Shown here in pieces: positions 7,513-14,421 of a stretch of DNA of 28,447 nucleotides. Under the pieces are notes generated by a model that was not told the origin of the DNA, did not search any database, and saw nothing but the letters and a program-made list of their open reading frames with translations. Numbering within the stretch: the stretch's first letter is position 1; each line of letters starts with the position of its first letter. Origin of the DNA: Acetivibrio sp964466645 (GTDB taxonomy: Bacteria > Bacillota > Clostridia > Acetivibrionales > Acetivibrionaceae); NCBI GenBank assembly GCA_964466645.1, contig CAYXPB010000025.1, positions 1 to 28,447 of the forward strand, read 5' to 3'. The position numbers and the translations under genes were made by a program.

Positions 7513-10029
7513 ATGAATAAAAATAATTCCAATATAAAAGACAACTTAATAAAGTTAGCCATGTTTCTTTCTTTAGTATTATTATCGGCTTTTCTGCTTA
7601 TGGCTGCAATCAATATGTTAAATTTACCAAATGCTGGTGTAGATGAAGGGGATACCGGTAATACAAGTTCTTCACAAGAGAACAATAAGCAGCCTGAGTC
7701 AAGCACGGACTTTGATTACGGAAGAAATGATGACTGGCAGGATCGGGTAGAAAAAAGGCGTGCTGAAAGAAAGGGTTCTGAGTCTTTTGGCGGTGAATTT
7801 TCTTATGGAGAGGGTCAGGGAGACGGAAGCTTCGGAAATGGAGAATATGCTATTCCTGAAAATATCCCCAATATTGATATTTCAGGAGAAAATACGGTGC
7901 CTGATATCCCGTTCGGAAGTGGAGAAGGCGGACAGACTATTGCGTTAGGTGCTGGAAAACAGCCTCATATGCCTGCTTTTGAAGTCCTTGGTTACCCTAA
8001 TTACCCATTCTTGAAAGTAATGGTGATGGAGAATTATTATAAAAACCACTGGGTTGCAGTTGAAGAAGAGCCAGAAGTCAAGATCAATTTTGACGAGAAG
8101 CTGGAAGAGAAATACAGTATTAACTCAGTCAAAATTAAACCTATTGTACCCTCTAGCGGATATCTGCCTGTTTTATCTGGTGTGATTGATTTTAAGTATC
8201 GTACAAGCGTTAATTGGTACAAGATAGCTGAGACATACTATGCCGAGGAGACTGTAAGTGACTTTTACAGCATGGATTATGAGAGTGCTGTCAGTAACGA
8301 TAGGCTTATGTTCGCAGACACGGACGATTCATATCCATATACTATTTCTGTACCAGAAGAAATAGATTTAATTATTGACAGCATAATCGAAAATTCTACA
8401 AGCGATTTTGATATTATTATGGGTGTAGAAAATTATCTTAGAGTGAATTATAATCTGCAAAACGGGAACATAAATAATTACGGTAAAAATGACGGAATTA
8501 TGTCATTTCTGATGAAAAAGGGAGAAACAGGAAACACACTTGATTTTATGTCTGCCTATGCCTATCTATTAAGAGCCGCGGGTATACCCTGCCGATTGGC
8601 AGTAGGTTATAAAATCAACAGGGAAATTCCATATCAGGTGGTGTATAGAGATCAGACCTATATATATCCGGAGATAAAATTTAGAGAATATGGATGGGTA
8701 CCTATGGATGTGTTCGGTTATAACCCTTCATTTACACCTGAGTTTGAAACTGTGACAAAACTTACATCGGTCAGTGATGAAGCTAGAAGAGGTACTAGTT
8801 TTACCGCAAAGGGGACAGTTACGGATGCTAATGGGCAGGGGCTAGACGATATGACAGTACTTATTTATGTTAAACCTTCAAAGACTGAGAATACTCTTTC
8901 TTATGTTAAAACCGATGTTAATAACGGACAATTTGATGTTACTTGCGATATAAAACACAGTACTGATGCGGGAAAGTATCAAGTTGTTGCAGATTTGCTG
9001 GAAAATGATTTGTATAGGACTTCTACAAGTGATCCAGAGATGAGAGTTACCACCGATACATATATAGAACTCAATGTAAAAAACAGTGTTGTAGGCAAAA
9101 GTTTTGAGGTACAAGGGCGACTATTAGACAGCTACTCTAAAGAAGGTATACTAAATCAAAGTATAGAGTTAAAATATTCGAGTCTAGATGTTATAGAGAC
9201 CGTTCTATCCGGCGAAGAAGGAAAGTTTTCCAAAGTTGTAGAGCTAAAGAAGCTTAATGATTTATCACCAGAAAGAGATTTCTTTTTTGTTAAAGGTTAT
9301 GATATAAACTACAAAATTGAGTTTTTAGGTACAGATATATTTTACTCTTCAAATACCGACAGTAGCATTTATGTTTGGAATATTCTTTGGCTTAGGATTG
9401 TGTTGTTTTTATTACTGATAGCAATTGCAATTCTTGTCCCTATAGTTATTAAGGTTGTCAAAAGTCGAAGAATTCAAAAAGAAGGGGATATGGTGCTTGC
9501 GTTAGATGGTGATTTACCAAACCCGGCAGCTTCGGTAGCTAATTATGTTCAGACGGTGACAAGAGATATAGGGATACAGATATTTATTGGGTTTCCACAG
9601 ATAAAGAGCGGTTATTCTGACGTATGGGGAGTTAATGAAGAACTGATTATAAATTTTGAGGACGGTTCACAAAATCAGGATCAGATTAAAACTACCTTTG
9701 ACCAAAAAGGTGTTTACAGGATAAAGGTGTCGGAAGGATCAGGTAAACTAGCAAAAAGAGATATTAGGATAGTAGATTATAGAGAAGAAGTAATAGCAAA
9801 CGGTAAGCTGTTATTAAAAAGATTTTCAGAAAAAATTGATATTAATGATAAGATGACTTTAAGAGAAATATTGCTATTGATGAAATCCCAGCTTTCAACT
9901 ATGAAGTATATGATTTTAGAGCAGATTTTTGTTATTATGGAAAAGGCAGTTTACAGTTTGAGTGATATAACAAGAGATGATTACGAGTTGTTTTATATGT
10001 GCATTCAGAAATATGAGGCAACAAAGTAG
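7513..10029 (+). CDS. Transglutaminase-like membrane protein, catalytic residues lost
   Basis: An 838-residue protein. A hydrophobic N-terminal segment (about 14-36) is followed by a Gly/Ser/Glu-rich linker (40-150), an extracytoplasmic region with a transglutaminase-like core (about 290-405), two Ig-like modules (about 415-515 and 517-620), a membrane helix (623-648) and a C-terminal domain. That C-terminal domain ends in a helical segment like the DUF4129 tail of TgpA/YebA-type proteins (about 780-835). The core keeps AAGIPCRLAVGY and EYGWVPMD. However, the catalytic Cys position is Thr342 (GNTLDF) and the catalytic His position is Tyr383 (TYIYPE); only Asp399 remains. It is therefore probably a pseudoenzyme with a binding or scaffold role. 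It is the first gene of a MoxR/DUF58 operon. No ribosome binding site is visible before ATG 7513. An ATG at 7561 also lacks a good one and would fall inside the membrane segment. Confidence 0.82.
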   Translation: MNKNNSNIKDNLIKLAMFLSLVLLSAFLLMAAINMLNLPNAGVDEGDTGNTSSSQENNKQPESSTDFDYGRNDDWQDRVEKRRAERKGSESFGGEFSYGEGQGDGSFGNGEYAIPENIPNIDISGENTVPDIPFGSGEGGQTIALGAGKQPHMPAFEVLGYPNYPFLKVMVMENYYKNHWVAVEEEPEVKINFDEKLEEKYSINSVKIKPIVPSSGYLPVLSGVIDFKYRTSVNWYKIAETYYAEETVSDFYSMDYESAVSNDRLMFADTDDSYPYTISVPEEIDLIIDSIIENSTSDFDIIMGVENYLRVNYNLQNGNINNYGKNDGIMSFLMKKGETGNTLDFMSAYAYLLRAAGIPCRLAVGYKINREIPYQVVYRDQTYIYPEIKFREYGWVPMDVFGYNPSFTPEFETVTKLTSVSDEARRGTSFTAKGTVTDANGQGLDDMTVLIYVKPSKTENTLSYVKTDVNNGQFDVTCDIKHSTDAGKYQVVADLLENDLYRTSTSDPEMRVTTDTYIELNVKNSVVGKSFEVQGRLLDSYSKEGILNQSIELKYSSLDVIETVLSGEEGKFSKVVELKKLNDLSPERDFFFVKGYDINYKIEFLGTDIFYSSNTDSSIYVWNILWLRIVLFLLLIAIAILVPIVIKVVKSRRIQKEGDMVLALDGDLPNPAASVANYVQTVTRDIGIQIFIGFPQIKSGYSDVWGVNEELIINFEDGSQNQDQIKTTFDQKGVYRIKVSEGSGKLAKRDIRIVDYREEVIANGKLLLKRFSEKIDINDKMTLREILLLMKSQLSTMKYMILEQIFVIMEKAVYSLSDITRDDYELFYMCIQKYEATK

Positions 10030-10046
10030 TGACAGAGAAGAACTAA

Positions 10047-10063
10047 GTTCTAAATTTTAGAAC
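10047..10063 (+). repeat. Short palindrome between operon genes 1 and 2
   Basis: GTTCTAAA (10047-10054) and TTTAGAAC (10056-10063) form an exact inverted repeat around one base, or a 6-bp stem with a 5-base loop. It lies in the 53-bp gap before the AAGGAGG site at 10071-10077. It may be an mRNA-processing or stability element. It lacks a full T-run, so it is unlikely to be a strong terminator. Confidence 0.3.
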
Positions 10064-10082
10064 CTTTTAGAAGGAGGAAAGG

Positions 10083-11261
10083 ATGTATCTAGATAGTACA
10101 GAGGGTTTAAATACATCGGCAAAGAAATTTACAACATATGCAATTATGCTTGCGGCATTTGGAGCATTTGTGTTTTTTATATTCTTTTTACCGGGTAGAC
10201 TTTTATATAGCGTAAGGGAGTATTTTTACTTTTTGATATTTCCTGCCATATCCATACTTGTGGGTATTTCTGTTAAGTCTTTTGTAAGTGCCTATTTTGT
10301 AGGCAGGTGGTCTGGTCTTGTGGCAAGCTTTATTCTTTATTTAGCAAATGGCATTTCGGCAGTGCTTTTTTTTGCCTTTGCTTCAAAAGACATGAAATAC
10401 TTGACTTCTATAGTTTGGGTGGCTTTATTGGCAGTTTCAATAATAGTTTGTAAAGCATCTAAATTTTTTTATACAGGAATATATGAAGGATGCACAATAA
10501 AGGCATTTTCTTATGTTATGATGGGATTATCTATAAAAAGCATGCTTGGAGGGTTTGGGAAAGATGGATATTCCGTGGATGAGTTTTGGAGGTCTTTTTC
10601 AAATCTTGTATTAATATCGTTTATTTTGCTGGCTATTTTACAGATGAGTACTCTTGTAGAGCTTTTTTATAACGAAAAGGCAAGAAGGATATCTATGTGG
10701 CTTAAAAGCAATCACTTTATGAAATATATACTAATATTCATTATGGTATTTGTGATATCGTTGATGAGGAGGGATAATTTGGGTTCGGGATTAGCAGGTT
10801 GGATTTTCTTATTTATGATCTTGTTGGTAGTTTTCATAATCTTTACAGCTATGATGTGGGGAAGCGTTAAATACTCTCGAGAGGAAAAGCTGGCAAAACA
10901 CATGCAGGATTTGAGCTTTGACAAGAGCAAAGACCTTGAGAACATAACAAGATATATTAGTGATTACGTAAATTATGGGAAGAAGAGCAAACTGGTATCT
11001 TATCTCACGTTTTTAGGATATAAGACGGGCATACCGTTTAACGCAGTAAGTAATATAATTGCTCCTCTTGTTGAATATAGTGATCCGGAAATTCCTGGTA
11101 TGTTGACAAGTGAGCAATATAAGGCAATTGAAGAAAGAAACAGGCAGAACAGATCAAAAGTAATTGAAAAAATCACATCAAATTTAAAGCTTTTTGGAAA
11201 AGGGGTATATGTATACAATGGATATGGTACAGGTTCAAAAATTATGCAAGACTATAATTGA
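10083..11261 (+). CDS. Polytopic membrane protein of the MoxR/DUF58 operon
   Basis: A 392-residue protein I do not recognise as a named family. Hydrophobic segments lie at about 18-40, 47-70, 76-99, 106-123, 139-153, 172-192, 214-228 and 238-259, so roughly seven or eight membrane helices. The C-terminal 130 residues are polar and presumably cytoplasmic. ATG 10083 has a strong AAGGAGG site 5 bases upstream. The 3' end overlaps the MoxR gene by 53 bases, implying tight co-expression. In related clusters the membrane part of TgpA-type proteins is fused to the transglutaminase domain. Here that role could be supplied separately by this protein acting with the upstream transglutaminase-like protein; this is an inference from gene order. 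Confidence 0.75.
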   Translation: MYLDSTEGLNTSAKKFTTYAIMLAAFGAFVFFIFFLPGRLLYSVREYFYFLIFPAISILVGISVKSFVSAYFVGRWSGLVASFILYLANGISAVLFFAFASKDMKYLTSIVWVALLAVSIIVCKASKFFYTGIYEGCTIKAFSYVMMGLSIKSMLGGFGKDGYSVDEFWRSFSNLVLISFILLAILQMSTLVELFYNEKARRISMWLKSNHFMKYILIFIMVFVISLMRRDNLGSGLAGWIFLFMILLVVFIIFTAMMWGSVKYSREEKLAKHMQDLSFDKSKDLENITRYISDYVNYGKKSKLVSYLTFLGYKTGIPFNAVSNIIAPLVEYSDPEIPGMLTSEQYKAIEERNRQNRSKVIEKITSNLKLFGKGVYVYNGYGTGSKIMQDYN

Positions 11262-12207
11262 TGAGGTTGAAAAAGTATTTGTATCAGGTGACAGAGTGCT
11301 GCTCAATAAAGTTCTCTGCGGTTTTTTGTCGGGAGGACACATTCTATTTGAAGATAACCCAGGTTTAGGTAAGACGCTGCTTGTTAAGGTTCTTGCAAAA
11401 GTTACGGGTTGTGAATGGAAACGTATTCAATTTACACCGGATTTGATGCCTTCTGATATATCAGGGACAAAGATTTGGAAGAGTAATGCCTCTGTTTTTG
11501 AACTTGAAAAAGGGCCTATATTTACAAACTTTTTGCTAGCAGACGAGATAAACAGGGCAATGCCTAAGACACAGTCTGCGCTTTTAGAGGCAATGGAGGA
11601 AAGACAGGTTTCAATAGAAGGTACAACGTATTCTCTAAAACCGCCTTTTATTGTAATGGCTACCCAAAACCCTATTGAAATGGAGGGCACATATCCTTTG
11701 CCGGAAGCTCAGATGGACAGGTTTATAATGAAACTTTCTTTAGGGTATCTTGACAGTTTAGAGAAGGAATGTGAGGTGTTAAAGCGCCGTATTGAGTGGA
11801 AAAAGGACGATCCGACCAACGATATTCGCCCAGTAATAACTATGGATGAGCTTTTGATGCTTCAGCAGGAAGCAGAAAAGGTTTTTGTTGATGATAATAT
11901 ACTTATGTATATAACTGAAATTGTTAGGACTACAAGAACCAACCCCAATGTCAGACTTGGAGCAAGTCCGAGGGGCGCATTGGGACTTTTGAAGTTATCC
12001 CGTGCAAATGCCTTGATAGCGGGAAGAGATTATGTTGTTCCCGATGATGTTAAGTTACTAGCGGTAGAAGCATTGTCTCACCGTATAATTTTGCATGTGG
12101 AACATATTATGGAAGGCCGTCTTCCTACTGCAGTTATAAGGAGCATTATAAGTAAAATTGATGTTCCGAAAAGTTATACCAGGGAAAATTCAGGAGGTTT
12201 ATTATAA
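11209..12207 (+). CDS. MoxR-family AAA+ ATPase
   Basis: A 332-residue AAA+ protein with all MoxR hallmarks: Walker A EDNPGLGKT (48-56), Walker B LLADEIN (109-115), then RAMPKTQSALLEAMEE. Sensor 1 is ATQNP (151-155), followed by the MoxR-specific EGTYPLPEAQMDRF (159-172, putative arginine finger Arg171). A sensor 2-type GASPRG occurs at 251-256. MoxR ATPases act as chaperone-like remodelers and are typically encoded next to DUF58 or von Willebrand A proteins, as here. The start is uncertain: an AAGGGG run (11200-11205) lies 3 bases before ATG 11209 and 12 bases before ATG 11218, and both start inside the preceding gene. The stop codon abuts the ATG of the DUF58 gene. Confidence 0.93.
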   Translation: MYTMDMVQVQKLCKTIIDEVEKVFVSGDRVLLNKVLCGFLSGGHILFEDNPGLGKTLLVKVLAKVTGCEWKRIQFTPDLMPSDISGTKIWKSNASVFELEKGPIFTNFLLADEINRAMPKTQSALLEAMEERQVSIEGTTYSLKPPFIVMATQNPIEMEGTYPLPEAQMDRFIMKLSLGYLDSLEKECEVLKRRIEWKKDDPTNDIRPVITMDELLMLQQEAEKVFVDDNILMYITEIVRTTRTNPNVRLGASPRGALGLLKLSRANALIAGRDYVVPDDVKLLAVEALSHRIILHVEHIMEGRLPTAVIRSIISKIDVPKSYTRENSGGLL

Positions 12208-13530
12208 ATGCCCAGTTATGTGTCCAGATTAGGTACAACCTTTTTATTTCTGATACTTGCAGGATTTTTATTAGCCAATAATATACTTGTAGCCGTTTCG
12301 ATAATACCTTTGTGTCTTATGGCTGTTGGCTATTTTGTCGAAGTGCCTAAAGGTATCAGTGTATCAAAAAGCATATCTAAAGGCAGGGCATGCGTTGGCG
12401 AACTTTTGAATATAAGTCTTGAGGTGTCGATTCAATCTGGGTTTGGCCCTGTAATTATCTGTGACACTTTATCTGGAAGCTTTGATCTTGTTGAAGGCAG
12501 TAATTTTCATATAGTGTGGAAAGGATTTGCTCCAAAGAATATAAGAGTAAACTATAAAATAAGGGGTAACGCATCGGGAACCTATTCCATGAATGTTACC
12601 AAATGGCGAACTAAGCATCCTGTATGCGACTATTCGGAAAATGGAGTATGCCAAAATGATATATCACTACAAATAGTCCCTAGACTTTTGGAACTTCATA
12701 AAATAAGAGGTCTGTCGGCGAAATGCAGGGTACCAATGCCGCAAGGTGCACTATCCACGTTGGGCATGACTACCCATGAATTTAAAGAGGTTAGAATGTA
12801 TTACCCTGGTGATCCTTTTAAATCTATTAACTGGAAGGTGACTTCGAGAAACCTTTTTAGGGGCAAGATTCATCCTGTAGTAAACGAATTTGAAAGAGAA
12901 GGGAAAAAATCAGTATATATTTTTCTTGATACTTCACCGACCATGAATTACGGCACTAAGTCAAAAAATGTAATAGAGTATTCAATTGAAGCGGTGAATG
13001 GTTTTGCAGACCATTATTTAGGTCAAAACTGCATGGTGTCTCTTATTTCCTTTGGTAATAAGGAAATTGTTGTTCCTGCTGGCGCAGGAAAAAGGCATTA
13101 TCACAGAATATTAAGAGAACTTATGAAAGTCAGAGATAATACCGATGCCAAAATAGTTACAAAAAAGAAAGTACCGGCACTAAATGAGATTATTTATTCA
13201 AATCGTGAACATTTCATTGGTGTTAGACCTTTATTTGTAGTAGTAACAAGGTTTTGTGGAAGTAATAGTGAAACCTTGAAAAAGGCAATTGAGGATATGT
13301 CTAAATATACTATGAGGAATGGGAATTTACCAAGTATAATGATGATTAATATTATAGGCTACGAGATGAAAATCAAAAAAGATACCGAAAGACAAGCTGC
13401 AAATGTAATTGAATCCTTTGTGAATATAATGTCTAGAGAGTTGAGAAATCGCTGTATATGGATCGATTGGAATCCAGCAAAGGAAAGTCTTACCGGCGCA
13501 CTCTTAAAACAGGCGGTGACTGCAAGATGA
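12208..13530 (+). CDS. DUF58 domain-containing membrane protein (vWA-like)
   Basis: A 440-residue protein with two adjacent N-terminal membrane segments (about 10-24 and 26-42). A beta-rich region follows, then the DUF58 signature at 190-209 (HEFKEVRMYYPGD then SINWK). A von Willebrand A-like fold comes next, with a MIDAS-type DTSPT at 241-245 that could bind a metal. DUF58 proteins are usual partners of MoxR ATPases and are thought to help assemble or regulate envelope complexes. The ATG at 12208 directly follows the MoxR stop, and its AGGAGG site lies inside the MoxR 3' end. The TGA stop overlaps the next ATG in an ATGA arrangement, indicating translational coupling. Confidence 0.92.
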   Translation: MPSYVSRLGTTFLFLILAGFLLANNILVAVSIIPLCLMAVGYFVEVPKGISVSKSISKGRACVGELLNISLEVSIQSGFGPVIICDTLSGSFDLVEGSNFHIVWKGFAPKNIRVNYKIRGNASGTYSMNVTKWRTKHPVCDYSENGVCQNDISLQIVPRLLELHKIRGLSAKCRVPMPQGALSTLGMTTHEFKEVRMYYPGDPFKSINWKVTSRNLFRGKIHPVVNEFEREGKKSVYIFLDTSPTMNYGTKSKNVIEYSIEAVNGFADHYLGQNCMVSLISFGNKEIVVPAGAGKRHYHRILRELMKVRDNTDAKIVTKKKVPALNEIIYSNREHFIGVRPLFVVVTRFCGSNSETLKKAIEDMSKYTMRNGNLPSIMMINIIGYEMKIKKDTERQAANVIESFVNIMSRELRNRCIWIDWNPAKESLTGALLKQAVTAR

Positions 13531-14150
13531 AAGAATGGACTTTGACCGGAAGAATTGTGCTTACTGTTATGTCATATGTTTTATCTTTGGTAATGCTTAT
13601 TAATACATCGGTTTTTGACTATGGGGACTTTAAGACCTCACTTATTACAGTGAATGTTATAGCTTTTATAATAATAGGAATAGCTTTTGCTGTTTCTAAA
13701 AATATGCTTACTCCTACCTTTTTTGTATGTATTGGGTTTTGTGTTCCGCCTCTTATGGCCTATTCAAAATTAGGAGAGAGACTATTTGACTCTAATGTGG
13801 AAAATCAATTTAATGTTTTTACTACAGCAGTGCTTTTCCTGACAGTGATTGCAATGCTTTTGATAGCAGGAAAGCTAAAGAAGCTGGAACAAGAGTATTT
13901 ATCCCAGGTTTCAAACGGTGCTGATGAAGAAGCCGTAAAGCATATTACAATCAATAGCTTGAAAGTATACTTGACTTTTCTAGCTGGTATTTTTTTTATA
14001 ACATTTGTAGTTGTAGCGGTTGGATTTGCTTTCTTAAACATAAGGGGCTCAACTTTTATTGCCATTATAACAGCTGTTTTGGGTATGTCTTTATTTTTAG
14101 GTTGTGTATACTATATTTCTAGAAAGTGGACAAAGTATTCAGATAAATAA
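13527..14150 (+). CDS. Small polytopic membrane protein, last gene of the MoxR operon
   Basis: A 207-residue hydrophobic protein not assigned to a family. About six membrane segments are visible: 8-26, 38-56, 59-78, 96-115, 146-170 and 175-197. A charged loop (116-145, KLKKLEQEYL onward) separates the fourth and fifth. The ATG at 13527 overlaps the DUF58 stop codon (ATGA), with AGGCGGTG upstream. An in-frame TTG at 13458 would overlap the previous gene by 73 bases and lacks support. Tight coupling suggests it works with the MoxR/DUF58 proteins. Downstream there is only a weak AT-rich hairpin (ACTATA/TATAGT, 14180-14198) and no convincing terminator. Confidence 0.8.
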   Translation: MKEWTLTGRIVLTVMSYVLSLVMLINTSVFDYGDFKTSLITVNVIAFIIIGIAFAVSKNMLTPTFFVCIGFCVPPLMAYSKLGERLFDSNVENQFNVFTTAVLFLTVIAMLLIAGKLKKLEQEYLSQVSNGADEEAVKHITINSLKVYLTFLAGIFFITFVVVAVGFAFLNIRGSTFIAIITAVLGMSLFLGCVYYISRKWTKYSDK

Positions 14151-14203
14151 TATGTTTGTATTTTAAATAAGAAGATTTTACTATAAAATATGTATAGTTT
14201 ACA

Positions 14204-14232
14204 TTGCAATTTTTGAATTTAGGCCTTATAAT
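14204..14232 (+). promoter_or_regulatory. Promoter candidate for fibro-slime gene 1
   Basis: TTGCAA (14204-14209), a 17-bp spacer and a perfect TATAAT (14227-14232). Transcription would start near 14239 and give a leader of about 180 nt. A second TATAAT at 14333-14338 has a poor -35. The leader carries a small hairpin, TTTTGAG/CTCAAAA (14373-14392), shortly before the AAGGAG site at 14408-14413. Confidence 0.5.
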
Positions 14233-14421
14233 AAAAAATAGATATAAATAATTGATAATTTCCTGTTAATTTTATTTTTTCTTAGGGTTTTTTCATTTTG
14301 TAGTTTCTTATTTTCCCTAAAATTTTCATTACTATAATCTTTTATTTGTGGTATGTTTTTAATTGAAAAAATTTTTGAGTTATTTCTCAAAATTTTATAA
14401 AATATGTAAGGAGCTAAATCT

